Shown piece by piece: positions 17,620-26,878 of a stretch of DNA of 64,000 nucleotides. The position numbers were made by a program, and so were the translations under genes. This DNA comes from Limimaricola cinnabarinus. Lineage in GTDB: Bacteria > Pseudomonadota > Alphaproteobacteria > Rhodobacterales > Rhodobacteraceae. The stretch is taken from contig NZ_KZ304953.1 of NCBI RefSeq assembly GCF_002723615.1, forward strand, positions 125,362-189,361. The letters are read 5' to 3'. Position 1 is the first letter of the stretch, and each line of letters starts with the position of its first letter. The notes under the pieces were generated by a model. The model did not search any database and was not told where the DNA came from. It worked only from the letters and a program-made list of their open reading frames with translations.

Positions 17620-18097
17620 CATGGAATCGCGCATCGGGGTAAGGCTGTGCCGGACCGAAGAGGCGGACCGCGGCCTTGCCCTGCCGGACTACCAGACGGC
17701 GGGAGCGGCGGGGGCCGATATCGTGGCCAACCTCGCGCCCGGCGATCGCGAGGCCGGGCTGACGCTCGCCCCCGGCGCGCGGGCGCTGGTGCCCACGGGG
17801 CTGCGCATCGCCGTGCCCGAGGGGTTCGAGCTGCAGCTCAGGCCACGCTCGGGGCTGGCGCTGAAACACGGCATCACCCTGCCCAACAGCCCCGGCACCA
17901 TCGACAGCGATTATCGCGGCCCCTTGGGCGTGATCGTCCTGAATGCCGGGCGGGAAAGCTTCACCGTGACCCATGGCATGCGCATCGCGCAGGCGGTGCT
18001 GGCGCCGGTGGTGCGGGCGGCCTTCGAGATGGTCGAGGATCTCGACGACACGGCCCGCGGCGCGGGCGGCTTCGGCTCGACCGGGGGGCTCTCGTGA
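17615..18097 (+). CDS. dut: dUTP diphosphatase
   Basis: A 160-residue trimeric-type dUTPase that hydrolyses dUTP to dUMP, keeping uracil out of DNA and supplying dTMP synthesis. Family motifs are visible in order: AGADIVANL (1), [11 protein letters not shown] (2), [19 protein letters not shown] (3), [10 protein letters not shown] (4) and the glycine-rich tail [10 protein letters not shown] (5). It starts within the interspersed repeat seven bases after coaBC and overlaps the next gene by four bases (GTGA), so coaBC, dut and the ThiF-like gene form one operon. Confidence 0.96.
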   Translation: MNMESRIGVRLCRTEEADRGLALPDYQTAGAAGADIVANLAPGDREAGLTLAPGARALVPTGLRIAVPEGFELQLRPRSGLALKHGITLPNSPGTIDSDYRGPLGVIVLNAGRESFTVTHGMRIAQAVLAPVVRAAFEMVEDLDDTARGAGGFGSTGGLS

Positions 18098-19155
18098 TCC
18101 TCGTCGGCGTGATGATCGCCACGCTGTGGGGCATCGGCGCGCTCACCGGCGCGCCGCGCCAGGCGCGGCTTTACATGATCGGCCTGTTGATGACCGGCGT
18201 GATCGCGGCGCATCTGGTCCTGCCCGATGGTCACCCGCTGCGCATGGCGACAGGGGGCGAGGCGGCGCTGTGGCTGCTGATCCTCGCCGCCGGCGCGCTG
18301 GTCTGGGGCTATGGCCGGGGGCTGCGCCTGCTGAAGGCCCGCGCCGCGCCCGCCGAAGCCCCCGCGCCGCGCAAGGGCTTTTCCGAAACCGAACTTACCC
18401 GCTACGCGCGCCACATCACCCTGCGCGAGATCGGCGGGCCGGGGCAGGGGGCGCTCAGGCGCGCGAAGGTGCTGGTCGTCGGCGCGGGCGGGCTGGGCTG
18501 CCCGGCGCTGACCTATCTCGCGGCCTCCGGCGTCGGCACCATCGGCGTGATCGACGACGACGATGTCGATCTGAGCAATCTCGGGCGGCAGGTGCTGTTC
18601 GACGAAGACCAGATCGGCAGGCCCAAGGTCCACGCCGCCGCCGAAAAGCTGCGCGCCCAGAACCCGCATGTCGAGATCCGCCCCTATGCGCGGCGTCTGA
18701 CCGCCGAGATCGCCGAAGAGCTGTTCGGCGATTATGACCTGATCCTCGACGGCACCGACAACTTCACCACGCGCGAGACCGTCAACACCGCCGCCGTCGC
18801 CACCGGAAGGCCGCTCGTCGCCGCCGCCCTCACCCAGTGGGAGGGGCAGATCTCGCTCTACGAGCCCGCGCGCGGCACGCCCTGCTGGGCCTGCGTCTTT
18901 CCCGAGCGGCCCGACGCCGCGCTCATCCCCTCCTGCGCCGAGGCGGGCGTGCTGTCGCCGCTGCCGGGGATCATCGGCGCGATGATGGCCGCCGAGGCGG
19001 TCAAGCGGCTGACCGGGGCGGGCGAGACGCTGGCCGGGCGGCTGATGATCCACGACACGCTCTATGCCGAAACGCGGACCATCCGCATCAAGCCGCGCGC
19101 GGGTTGCGCCACCTGCGGCGGGCGGGGGCTGGAAGCAGGGGGCGCAGGCTCATAG
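18094..19155 (+). CDS. HesA/MoeB/ThiF family adenylyltransferase with N-terminal membrane segments
   Basis: A 353-residue protein starting at GTG 18094, overlapping the dut stop. Residues 1 to about 80 contain three hydrophobic segments ([53 protein letters not shown]), so the protein is probably membrane-anchored. From about residue 100 it is an E1-like domain with Rossmann motif [38 protein letters not shown] and two Cys pairs (CWAC and CATC) that bind zinc in MoeB. MoeB and ThiF adenylate the C-terminus of MoaD/ThiS for sulfur transfer. Which carrier it serves is not clear, and no moaD or thiS lies nearby. Confidence 0.85.
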   Translation: MILVGVMIATLWGIGALTGAPRQARLYMIGLLMTGVIAAHLVLPDGHPLRMATGGEAALWLLILAAGALVWGYGRGLRLLKARAAPAEAPAPRKGFSETELTRYARHITLREIGGPGQGALRRAKVLVVGAGGLGCPALTYLAASGVGTIGVIDDDDVDLSNLGRQVLFDEDQIGRPKVHAAAEKLRAQNPHVEIRPYARRLTAEIAEELFGDYDLILDGTDNFTTRETVNTAAVATGRPLVAAALTQWEGQISLYEPARGTPCWACVFPERPDAALIPSCAEAGVLSPLPGIIGAMMAAEAVKRLTGAGETLAGRLMIHDTLYAETRTIRIKPRAGCATCGGRGLEAGGAGS

Positions 19156-19178
19156 GTTTCCCTCCAAAGGAGACCCGC

Positions 19179-21194
19179 ATGACCAACCCGCTACTCGCGC
19201 CATGGGACACGCCCTTCGGCCTGCCGCCCTTCGACCGGATCGAGGACGACCACTGGATGCCCGCCGCCGAGGCCGCCATCGCCGAGGCCCGTGCCGCCGT
19301 CGAGGCGATCGCCGCCGACCCCGAGCCGCCGACCTTCGACAACACCATCGCCGCGCTGGAGATGTCCGACGAGGCGATGGGCCGCGTTCTCGGCGCCTTC
19401 TACGCGGTGGCGAGCGCCGACAGCACGCCCGCGCGGCAGGCGCTGCAGCGCAACTTCGCGCCCATGCTCTCGGCCCACATGTCATGGGTGATCGGCAACC
19501 GCGCCCTGTTCGACCGGATCGAGACGCTCTGGCAATCGCGCGAGACGCTGGATCTCGGGCCGGAGGAGGCGCGGGTCCTGATGCTCACCCATCGCCGCTT
19601 CGTGCGGGCGGGCGCGCGGCTCGAAGGCGCGCAGGCCGAGCGCATGGCCGAAATCCGCGCCCGACTTTCGGTGCTGGGCACGCAGTTCTCGCAGAACCTG
19701 CTGAAGGACGAATCGAGCTGGACCCTGCCGCTGTCTGACGAAGATCTCGCCGATCTGCCCGAGGGGCTGCGCTCCGCCGCGCGCGCGGCGGGCGGTGATG
19801 CGGGGCCGGTGATCACCCTGTCGCGCTCGCTCGTGGTGCCGTTCCTGCAATATTCGCCCAACCGGGCGCTGCGGAAGAAGGCTTTCGAGGCCTGGACCGC
19901 GCGTGGCATGAAGGGCGGCGAGACCGACAACCGCGCTATCGCAGCCGAGACGTTGCAGCTGCGCGAGGAGCGGGCGAAGCTTCTGGGGCACGACGATTAT
20001 GCGTCTTGGAAGCTCGAGACCGAGATGGCGGGCACGCCTGAGGCCGTGCGCGAGCTGCTGCACGCGGTCTGGACGCCCGCGCGGGCGGCGGCAGAGGCCG
20101 ATGCCGCGATCTACGCCGACATGCTGCACGCCGATGGCCATGACGGCCCGCTCGAGCCGTGGGACTGGCGCTACTACGCCGAGGCGCGCCGCCGGGCCGA
20201 GCACGAGATCGATGACGGCACGCTCAAACCCTATCTTCAGCTCGACCGGATGATCGAGGCGGCGTTTTCCGTCGCAAACCGCCTGTTCGGCATCGAGGCG
20301 CGCGAGATCGAGGCCCCCGCCTATCATCCGGATCTGCGCAGCTTCGAGATCACGCGGAACGGCGATCACCTCGCCGTCTACATCGGCGACTGGTTCGCCC
20401 GGCCCTCCAAGCGCTCGGGCGCATGGTGCACCACGATGCGCGACCAGCACCGCATGGGCGGGCGCGAGGTGCGTCCCCTCGTGCTCAACGTCTGCAACTT
20501 CGCGAAGCCCGATGCGGGCGAGCCCGCGCTTTTGTCCTTCGACGACGCGCGCACGCTGTTCCACGAATTCGGCCACGCGCTGCACCAGATGCTGTCCGAC
20601 GTGACCTATGAGAGCATTTCCGGCACCTCGGTGGCGGGCGATTTCGTGGAGCTGCCGAGCCAGCTCTTCGAGCACTGGCTGGAGGTGCCCGAGGTGCTGC
20701 GCGAATTCGCCACCCATGCCGAGACCGGCAAGCCGATGCCCGAGGCGCTGATGGAACGGATGCTCGCGGCGGCGAATTTCGACCAGGGCTTCGCCACGGT
20801 CGAGCAATCCTCCTCGGCCATCGTCGATCTGGAGTTCCATTGCGGCCCCGCGCCCGCAGACCCGATGCAGCGGCAGGCGGAGGTGCTCGAAGAGATCGGC
20901 ATGCCGCGCGCCATCGTCATGCGCCACGCCACGCCGCATTTCGCGCATGTCTTCTCGGGCGACGGCTATGCCGCGGGCTATTACAGCTATCTGTGGTCCG
21001 AGATGATGGATGCCGACGCCTTCGAGGCCTTCCGCGAGGCGGGCGATCCCTTCGATGCGGAAACGGCTGCCCGGCTGGAGAAACACGTGCTCTCGCGCGG
21101 CGGCTCGGAGGAGGCGGGGCTGCTCTACGAGCGGTTCCGCGGTGCAACCCCGAGCGTCGAGGCGCTGCTCAGGGGGCGCGGGCTCGCCGCCTGA
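19179..21194 (+). CDS. M3 family metallopeptidase (oligopeptidase/dipeptidyl carboxypeptidase)
   Basis: A 671-residue zinc peptidase of the thimet-oligopeptidase family. The zinc-binding HEFGH is at residues 462-466, with a downstream acidic ligand in the ESISGTSVAGDFVELPSQ segment. Family members degrade short peptides in the cytoplasm or periplasm; no signal peptide is seen, so cytoplasmic action is likely. The start is set by AAAGGAG eight bases before ATG 19179. It follows the ThiF-like gene by 23 bp and may be read with it. Confidence 0.92.
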   Translation: MTNPLLAPWDTPFGLPPFDRIEDDHWMPAAEAAIAEARAAVEAIAADPEPPTFDNTIAALEMSDEAMGRVLGAFYAVASADSTPARQALQRNFAPMLSAHMSWVIGNRALFDRIETLWQSRETLDLGPEEARVLMLTHRRFVRAGARLEGAQAERMAEIRARLSVLGTQFSQNLLKDESSWTLPLSDEDLADLPEGLRSAARAAGGDAGPVITLSRSLVVPFLQYSPNRALRKKAFEAWTARGMKGGETDNRAIAAETLQLREERAKLLGHDDYASWKLETEMAGTPEAVRELLHAVWTPARAAAEADAAIYADMLHADGHDGPLEPWDWRYYAEARRRAEHEIDDGTLKPYLQLDRMIEAAFSVANRLFGIEAREIEAPAYHPDLRSFEITRNGDHLAVYIGDWFARPSKRSGAWCTTMRDQHRMGGREVRPLVLNVCNFAKPDAGEPALLSFDDARTLFHEFGHALHQMLSDVTYESISGTSVAGDFVELPSQLFEHWLEVPEVLREFATHAETGKPMPEALMERMLAAANFDQGFATVEQSSSAIVDLEFHCGPAPADPMQRQAEVLEEIGMPRAIVMRHATPHFAHVFSGDGYAAGYYSYLWSEMMDADAFEAFREAGDPFDAETAARLEKHVLSRGGSEEAGLLYERFRGATPSVEALLRGRGLAA

Positions 21195-21293
21195 ACGGGC
21201 AGGGCGCGGGCAAGGCGGGGCAGGGGGATCGGAACATCGGGCGGGTTCGAGCCGTTGGGGCGGCAACACTGAACGACGAAAAGGAACACAGAG

Positions 21294-21755
21294 ATGAAAC
21301 TGCTCACCGCAAGCGCCCTCGCCCTCTCCGTCACCGCCACCGGCGCGCTGGCCGAAACCCATGCCATGACCGATTTCTCGACCATGACGAGCGCCGACAT
21401 GGCGACCATGCAGGGCGACCTGATCCGCAGCCGCGACATCACCGGCGGCGCGATCTACACCCTCAACGAGGCCACGGACGAAGGCTGGGACACCGTCGGC
21501 ACCTATGACGCGCTCGGCACCGACTGGAACGAGATCGGCGAGATCGAGGACGTGATCCTGTCGCGCGACGGCCAGATGGTCGGCGTCGTGGCCGAGGTCG
21601 GCGGCTTTCTCGACATCGCCGACAAGCACGTGATGCTGGCCACCGGCGACGTGCGCCTCGTGGCGGTCGACGATCGCAGCTATGCCATCGTCACGCGCAT
21701 GAGCGAGGAAGAGCTCGAATCGCTCGAAGGCGTCGACGAAGGCTTCTGGGACTGA
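21294..21755 (+). CDS. Exported PRC-barrel domain protein
   Basis: A 153-residue protein with a signal peptide (MKLLTASALALSVTATGALA, cleavage after residue 20). The mature part contains a PRC-barrel-like region (IGEIEDVILSRDGQMVGVVAEVGGFLDIADKHVML) and an acidic tail ending EGVDEGFWD. PRC-barrel proteins bind proteins or membrane-associated ligands; the specific role is unknown. A strong terminator follows. A second exported PRC-barrel protein is at 40194-40613. Confidence 0.85.
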   Translation: MKLLTASALALSVTATGALAETHAMTDFSTMTSADMATMQGDLIRSRDITGGAIYTLNEATDEGWDTVGTYDALGTDWNEIGEIEDVILSRDGQMVGVVAEVGGFLDIADKHVMLATGDVRLVAVDDRSYAIVTRMSEEELESLEGVDEGFWD

Positions 21756-21783
21756 TCTCTTCGAGGATCGTCGAACCCGATGG

Positions 21784-21816
21784 AAAAGGGGGCGCGGATC
21801 ACCGCGCCCCCTTTTT
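21784..21816. terminator. Bidirectional intrinsic terminator
   Basis: A perfect 14-bp stem (AAAAGGGGGCGCGG at 21784-21797 with its complement at 21802-21815, loop ATCA) ends in TTTTT. It lies between the convergent PRC-barrel gene and a small minus-strand gene, and its A/T arms allow it to work in both directions. Confidence 0.9.
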
Positions 21817-21838
21817 CGCATCCCGCAAGGGTTGCGGC

Positions 21839-22090
21839 TCAGCGGGCCTTGCGATGCGCCTCCGCCGCTTCGGAGATATGGTGCATCTCGTCGGCCAGCG
21901 CGCCTTCGATCGACAGCCCCTCGCCCGGGACTGCGCCGGGGTCTTCCTCGGCGGCGCTCATGTGGCTGCGGTCGCGGACATACTCGCGCAAGGCATCGCC
22001 CGCCGGGCCGTCGAGCTCGGCCACCAGGCGGACCAGCACCTTGCGTTGCGCCAGAAGGCGGCCTTCGAGGGTTTCGAGCGTTACGGTCAT
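21839..22090 (-). CDS. Small conserved hypothetical protein, acidic and helical
   Basis: An 83-residue protein with no signal peptide or membrane segment. The N-terminal half (LETLEGRLLAQRKVLVRLVAELDG) is amphipathic and may form a coiled coil; the C-terminal half is acidic with a His-rich stretch (EMHHISEAAEAHRKAR). GGAGGCCGCC before the ATG is a good ribosome site, which favours this strand over the overlapping open frame on the plus strand. I do not recognise a function. Confidence 0.7.
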   Translation of the reverse strand: MTVTLETLEGRLLAQRKVLVRLVAELDGPAGDALREYVRDRSHMSAAEEDPGAVPGEGLSIEGALADEMHHISEAAEAHRKAR

Positions 22091-22245
22091 GGCGGCCTCC
22101 GGTGATCATGTCTGTGGCAGGCCAACGTCGCCCGCTCCTGCGCTGTTCCCCCGCCCGCCCATGGGGGGAGGGAGGGGGCGGAACGGCGCCCGAGCGCTGC
22201 GCGTTCAACCCACGATAGCCTTGGGCAGAACTCGGGAGCCTTGCC

Positions 22246-22533
22246 ATGAGACGTCTTCGCAATCGCGGGCCCGGCCCGCTGACGATGCTGGCCCTTGTCG
22301 GCGGCGCGGTCTGGCTGATGCGCCGCTACCGCCATGACATGCGCCAGGCGGTCCAGGCCGGCATGGGGCAGGCGCCGGCGCAGCCCCGCTCCGGCGCGGC
22401 CTTCGCGCATGATGACGGCCCCGTGCGGCAGGCCGGGCGCGAGGAGATGCGCGATCCGCCGCGCCGCTGGGATCTTCAGGACGAGACCGGGGATGAGAGC
22501 TTTCCCGCCTCCGACCCGCCGTCGAACTACTGA
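22246..22533 (+). CDS. Small protein with one membrane segment and SFPASDPPS C-terminus
   Basis: A 95-residue protein with one hydrophobic segment near the N-terminus (GPLTMLALVGGAVWLMRRYR) and a disordered, charged remainder ending DESFPASDPPSNY. A tail of the type D-x-SFPASDPPS recurs in many small alphaproteobacterial proteins of unknown role. GGGAG lies upstream of the ATG. It converges on the cation transporter with two bases between the stops. Confidence 0.7.
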   Translation: MRRLRNRGPGPLTMLALVGGAVWLMRRYRHDMRQAVQAGMGQAPAQPRSGAAFAHDDGPVRQAGREEMRDPPRRWDLQDETGDESFPASDPPSNY

Positions 22534-22535
22534 CC

Positions 22536-23414
22536 TCAGACCGGGTCCTTGTGGATGATCACGTCGGCGCGCGGGTAGCGCGCGAGGATCGCGTGCTTGA
22601 GCGCCGCGCCGATGGCATGGGCCTCGTGCAGGCTCTGCGCCCCGTCGAGCTCGACATGCAGGTTCACGAAAACCCGCCCACCCGAGCGGCGGGTGCGCAG
22701 GTCGTGATACCCGCGCACGCCCGGAAAGCCGCTGGCGATCGCCTCGATCCCGGCCACGGTCTCGGCATCGACGGCCCGGTCCATCAGCGCGTCCCAGGCG
22801 TCGCGCCCGATCCGCAGCGCCCCATGCGCCATCAGGAGCGCCGCGCCGATGGCGACGACCGGATCGATCCAGCCCAGCCCGAAGCGGCGCGAGGCCCAGA
22901 GCGCGCCGATCGCGCCGATCGCGGGGATCAGGTCGCCGATGTAATGCAGCGAATCCGCCGCCACGACGCGGTTGCCGGTGGCGCGCGCCACGTGGCGCTG
23001 CCAGGCGACGAGCGCGAGGGTCAGCGCGATGGAGAGCCCCATCACCGCGATGCCCGCGCCCTCGGACATCGGCACCGTCGGCGCCGGGTTGGCCAGCCGC
23101 TGCGCGCCCGCGCCGCCGATCAGCGCGGCGGAGCCGAGGATGAACAGGCATTGGCCCAGTGCCGCGAGATCCTCGGCCGAGCCGTGGCCGAAGGCATGGT
23201 CGTCATCGGCGGGGCGGGCGGCATAGGTGATCGCGGCGAGCGCGCCGAGCGACATCGCCAGATCGAGCGCGGAATCGGCCAGCGTCGCCGCGACGGAGAG
23301 CGCGCCGGTCTGGAACAGCGCCCAGAGCTTGGCCGCGATCAGGATCAGCGCCACCGACACCGAGGCGATCCCGGCCGAAAGATTCAGCCGGTCCTCATGG
23401 CTTCGCCGCGCCAC
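22536..23414 (-). CDS. Cation diffusion facilitator (CDF) family transporter
   Basis: A 292-residue inner-membrane transporter with about six helices and a C-terminal cytoplasmic domain (VRGYHDLRTRRSGGRVFVNLHVELD). Metal-site residues lie in TM2 (LADSALDLAMS) and TM5 (AADSLHYIGD), giving the D-x3-D and D/H-x3-D pairs used to export divalent cations such as Zn2+, Fe2+ or Mn2+ by proton exchange. The start is taken at GTG 23414, four bases after the stop of the SH3-like gene, which suggests coupling. Metal specificity cannot be read. Confidence 0.88.
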   Translation of the reverse strand: MARRSHEDRLNLSAGIASVSVALILIAAKLWALFQTGALSVAATLADSALDLAMSLGALAAITYAARPADDDHAFGHGSAEDLAALGQCLFILGSAALIGGAGAQRLANPAPTVPMSEGAGIAVMGLSIALTLALVAWQRHVARATGNRVVAADSLHYIGDLIPAIGAIGALWASRRFGLGWIDPVVAIGAALLMAHGALRIGRDAWDALMDRAVDAETVAGIEAIASGFPGVRGYHDLRTRRSGGRVFVNLHVELDGAQSLHEAHAIGAALKHAILARYPRADVIIHKDPV

Positions 23415-23418
23415 GCGC

Positions 23419-24081
23419 TCAGTCCCGGATCTCGTCCGGGGCCACGCCCCAAAGCTCCGTCTTGGGGGCCCAGCCCCTGTAGCCACCGGCGGTCAGGCGG
23501 CACCAGTCGGGTTCGCATTCGCCCAGGCGGGCCACCACCCCGGCTTCGAGCTGCGCCACCACGGCGGCGTCGGGGCGGGGCCTGGCGCGCAAAAGCAGTG
23601 TCTCGGCATCGACGATGACGCTGCGCACGCCCGAGAGCATCGCGTAATGCATCCAGCCGCCGACGCCCTCGCGGTCGGTGACGCGGCGCCAGTGGCCGTA
23701 TTCGGCGGTGACCTGCAAGGGCATGTCGCGCCGCAAAAACACCCAGTCGATCCGGTGCGACAGCGACGGCCCGCGCCGCACATTGCCCCGGTCGGTCGAA
23801 AGCGAGACGAAGCGCGGCAGCGGCAGGTTGGTCTCGGGGCCGCGCGTGGGGCCCTTCGGCAGCGCGATCTCGCGCGGCGCGGTTTCGCCCTCTTCGCCCT
23901 CGGGCGCGGCGGTCGCAACGGCGGCCGCGAGCGCGGCGGCGACGTCGGGGGCCGCCTGGGCGGGCGCGGTGGCGGTGAGATCGGCGGGACGCAGTCTGGG
24001 GCGCGTCTCGTCCTGCTGCGCGAGCGCGGGCTGTGCCGCGAGAGCCACCAGCAACGCCGCGATTGGTCCGAAATTCATCAT
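23419..24081 (-). CDS. Exported SH3-like domain protein
   Basis: A 220-residue protein with a signal peptide (MMNFGPIAALLVALAAQPALA) followed by a Pro/Ala/Glu-rich linker to about residue 85. Two bacterial SH3-like repeats follow: GNVRRGPSLSHRIDWVF...GHWRRVTDREGVGGWMHYAML and a second ending EPDWCRLTAGGYRGWAPKTELWGV. Proteins of this type usually bind cell-wall material in the periplasm. It is transcribed away from the 2-hydroxyacid dehydrogenase and is followed closely by the CDF transporter. Confidence 0.82.
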   Translation of the reverse strand: MMNFGPIAALLVALAAQPALAQQDETRPRLRPADLTATAPAQAAPDVAAALAAAVATAAPEGEEGETAPREIALPKGPTRGPETNLPLPRFVSLSTDRGNVRRGPSLSHRIDWVFLRRDMPLQVTAEYGHWRRVTDREGVGGWMHYAMLSGVRSVIVDAETLLLRARPRPDAAVVAQLEAGVVARLGECEPDWCRLTAGGYRGWAPKTELWGVAPDEIRD

Positions 24082-24211
24082 TCGAGCTGTATCCGTCCGG
24101 TCCCGGTACATTGGCCGCGCGGGGCGCATGAGGCGCGTTCTTGCACCGCGCCCGCGGCCCGGGCACTCTGTCATGAAGCCGCGCCGGGGAAAAGCGCAAG
24201 GGGGGAGCGAA

Positions 24212-25198
24212 ATGGCACACAAACGCCTTCGTGTGATCGCGACGCGACGCCTGCCCGCCGCGGTCGAGGCGGATCTCGCCGCGCGGTTCGACTTCACCCC
24301 CGGGCCGGCGGAGACGCCGCTTGCGGGCGAGGCGCTCGGGGCGGCGCTGGGCCGGGCGCAGGTGCTCGTCACCACGCTGTCGGAGCGGATCGATGCCGCC
24401 GCCCTCGAAAAGGCGGGAAAGGCGCTGCGGCTCCTGGCGAATTACGGCGCGGGCGTGGATCACATCGATGTCGCCGCCGCCGCCGCGCGCGGCATCGCGG
24501 TGACCAACACCCCCGACGTCGTCACCGAGGACACGGCGGACGTGACCATGGTGCTGATTCTCGCGGTGACCCGGCGGCTGCCGGAGGCCTTCGCGCTGCT
24601 GCAATCGGGCGGCTGGGAGGGCTGGTCGCCCGATCTGCTGCTCGGCGGGCGCATCCATGGGCGCAGCCTGGGCATCCTCGGGATGGGGCGGATCGGGCAG
24701 GCGGTGGCGCGGCGCGCCGCCGCCTTCGGCATGCGGATCGGCTATCACAGCCGCAACCGCCTGCCGCGCACGCTCGAGGCGGAGCTCGGCGCGCGCTGGT
24801 GGCCGAGCCTCGACCAGATGGTCGCGCAATGCGACGTGCTCTCGATCAACTGCCCGCACACGCCCGCGACCTATCACCTCGTCAATGCGCGCCGCATCGC
24901 GCTGATGAAGCCCGGCGCGGTGGTGGTGAACACCTCGCGCGGCGAGGTGATCGACGAGAACGCGCTGACGCGGGCCCTGCGGGCGGGCGAGATCGCGGGG
25001 GCGGGGCTCGACGTGTTCGAGCAGCGACGCGAGATCAATCCGCGGCTGCGCGCGCTGCCCAACGTGGTGCTGCTGCCGCATATGGGCTCGGCCACCGTCG
25101 AGGGGCGGCTGGCGATGGGCGAGCGGGTGATCGCCAATATCGAGGCATTGGCGCAAGGGGTGCGGCTTCCCGACCTCGTGACGCCGCGCGATGTCTGA
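24212..25198 (+). CDS. D-isomer-specific 2-hydroxyacid dehydrogenase
   Basis: A 328-residue NAD(P)-dependent enzyme of the glyoxylate/hydroxypyruvate reductase type. The Rossmann motif reads LGILGMGRIGQAVARRAAAFG. Catalytic residues are the Arg in VVVNTSRGEVIDE, the Glu following in the DVFEQRREINPRL segment, and the His in LLPHMGSAT. A strong ribosome site (GGGGGAG) precedes ATG 24212. It likely reduces glyoxylate or a related 2-oxoacid in the cytoplasm; substrate assignment is uncertain. Confidence 0.9.
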   Translation: MAHKRLRVIATRRLPAAVEADLAARFDFTPGPAETPLAGEALGAALGRAQVLVTTLSERIDAAALEKAGKALRLLANYGAGVDHIDVAAAAARGIAVTNTPDVVTEDTADVTMVLILAVTRRLPEAFALLQSGGWEGWSPDLLLGGRIHGRSLGILGMGRIGQAVARRAAAFGMRIGYHSRNRLPRTLEAELGARWWPSLDQMVAQCDVLSINCPHTPATYHLVNARRIALMKPGAVVVNTSRGEVIDENALTRALRAGEIAGAGLDVFEQRREINPRLRALPNVVLLPHMGSATVEGRLAMGERVIANIEALAQGVRLPDLVTPRDV

Positions 25199-25274
25199 AA
25201 ACGCTCCGCGCAGGGAACCTTGCCCGCGTTTTCCGCGTTTGCGGTCATCTGCAACCACTTGGACTTATGGTCAC

Positions 25275-25481
25275 ATGCGCAACTGGGCCATCGCATTCCT
25301 GACGCTCGCCGCCGTCTCGGGCCTTGCCTGCCTGGGCGCCGAGACCCATGAGGATCTCTCTGCCGCCCGTGTCCTGATGGTGCTGTTCGGCGTGCTTGGC
25401 GCCTATGCGGCGGCGGCCCATCGCCTCCGGTCGCGCAGCAGGCGGCAGTCCTCCGGCAACGGGGCGCCGCTGGGCACCTGA
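25275..25481 (+). CDS. Small predicted two-helix membrane protein
   Basis: A 68-residue open frame with two hydrophobic helices (WAIAFLTLAAVSGLACLGA and VLMVLFGVLGAYAAAAHRL) and a basic, polar tail. There is no clear Shine-Dalgarno sequence before ATG 25275, and the frame ends immediately before the convergent lipoprotein stop. The hydrophobic pattern argues for a real gene; the missing ribosome site argues against it. Confidence 0.45.
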   Translation: MRNWAIAFLTLAAVSGLACLGAETHEDLSAARVLMVLFGVLGAYAAAAHRLRSRSRRQSSGNGAPLGT

Positions 25482-26042
25482 TCAGTTGGAGATCCGCCGG
25501 ACCATCCGCTGTCCGGGCAGATCCGCACCAAGCACCTGCGCGCGCGCATCGCGCGCAAAGCCTGCCACCAGCTCCCTGTAGTAGCCGCGCGCCGAATTGG
25601 CGACCGCGCCCAGCAGCGTGCCGGTGCGGCTTTCGGCAGCTTCGCCCGCCAGCACCTGAATGGTATAGCTGGCCCGCAGCGCGCCCGCAGGATCGATCAC
25701 CCGCACCGCGCCCGACAGCCGCGACTGGTCGCGGCCAAGCGCGGTGGCGGTGCCGCCGGCGAGGTTGAGGCGCGACACCTCGACCTGCATCCGCCACTGC
25801 CCGCCCCGCTCCAGCCGGTCGGCGAATTCGCGGCTCAGCGCCGCGTCGAGATCGGGGGCGATGCGGCTGGCGTAATCGCGGGCGGCACCGCTTTCGAAGC
25901 CCGCGCCACTGGCCGTCACCTCGATATCGGCCAGCTGCATCTCGCTGCGCGCGGCGCGCGACAGCGGGTTCGGGTCCGGCGTGCCGCAGGCGGCGAGCAG
26001 CCCGGCGAGGCCAAGTGCGATCAGGGTGCGGCGGTCGAGCAT
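25482..26042 (-). CDS. Predicted lipoprotein of unknown function
   Basis: A 186-residue protein with a basic N-terminus, hydrophobic stretch and lipobox (LLAAC, Cys near residue 19), indicating outer- or inner-membrane anchoring. The mature part has a long acidic/helical section (LDAALSREFADRLERGGQWRMQVEVSRLNLAGG) and a glycine/alanine stretch followed by SARGYYRELVAGFARDAR. AAGGAACGGAC precedes the start. It lies 23 bp downstream of panB on the same strand but has its own ribosome site. I do not recognise the family. Confidence 0.75.
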   Translation of the reverse strand: MLDRRTLIALGLAGLLAACGTPDPNPLSRAARSEMQLADIEVTASGAGFESGAARDYASRIAPDLDAALSREFADRLERGGQWRMQVEVSRLNLAGGTATALGRDQSRLSGAVRVIDPAGALRASYTIQVLAGEAAESRTGTLLGAVANSARGYYRELVAGFARDARAQVLGADLPGQRMVRRISN

Positions 26043-26065
26043 GTCCGTTCCTTCAGGGGGTGACC

Positions 26066-26878
26066 CTAGCGATACACTTCGTCTTCGGTCGGAAAGGCGC
26101 GGGATTTCACGTCCTCGGCGTAGCGCTTGACCGAATCCTCGATCATTGGGCCGAGCTGGCCGTAAACCTTGACGAATTTCGGGGTCCAGGGGTTCAGCCC
26201 CAGCATGTCCTCGAGCACGAGGATCTGGCCGTCGCATTCCGCGCTGGCGCCGATGCCGATGGTGGGGATCTCCACGGCCTTGGTGATCTTGGCCGCCAGC
26301 GGCTCCACCATGCCTTCGAGCACCACGGCGAAGGCGCCGGCTTCGGTCACGGCGCGCGCGTCTTCGAGATGCGCCTCCCATGTGTCCTCGTCGCGGCCTT
26401 GGGTCTTGAAGCCGCCCATGACGTGGCTCGATTGCGGGGTCAGGCCGATATGCGCCATCACCGGGATGCCGCGCTCGGTCAGGAAGCGGATCGTCTCGGC
26501 CATGCGCGCGCCACCCTCGAGCTTGACCGCGCCGCACTGGGTCTCCTTCATGATCTGGGCGGCATTGCGGAAGGCCATGGCGGGGCTTTCCTCGTAGCTG
26601 CCGAACGGCATGTCGACCACGATCAGCGCCCGCTTGGTGCCGCGCACCACGGCGCGGCCATGCATGATCATCAGGTCGAGCGAAACGCCGACCGTGCTTT
26701 CCATGCCGTGCATCACCATGCCGAGGCTATCGCCCACGAGGATGAAATCGGCGTAGCGGTCGACGATGGCGGCGGTGTGCGCGTGATAGGATGTCAGCGA
26801 CACGATCGGCTCGCCGCCCTTGCGGCGGGCGATCTGCGGCACGGTGATGCGGCGGATCGTTTCGGTCTGGCTGCTCAT
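26066..26878 (-). CDS. panB: 3-methyl-2-oxobutanoate hydroxymethyltransferase
   Basis: A 270-residue enzyme that makes ketopantoate from 2-oxoisovalerate and methylene-tetrahydrofolate, the first committed step to pantothenate. Visible motifs are [41 protein letters not shown] and VKLEGG, then [16 protein letters not shown]. The start codon overlaps the panC stop by four bases (ATGA), so panC-panB is one operon. Confidence 0.97.
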   Translation of the reverse strand: MSSQTETIRRITVPQIARRKGGEPIVSLTSYHAHTAAIVDRYADFILVGDSLGMVMHGMESTVGVSLDLMIMHGRAVVRGTKRALIVVDMPFGSYEESPAMAFRNAAQIMKETQCGAVKLEGGARMAETIRFLTERGIPVMAHIGLTPQSSHVMGGFKTQGRDEDTWEAHLEDARAVTEAGAFAVVLEGMVEPLAAKITKAVEIPTIGIGASAECDGQILVLEDMLGLNPWTPKFVKVYGQLGPMIEDSVKRYAEDVKSRAFPTEDEVYR

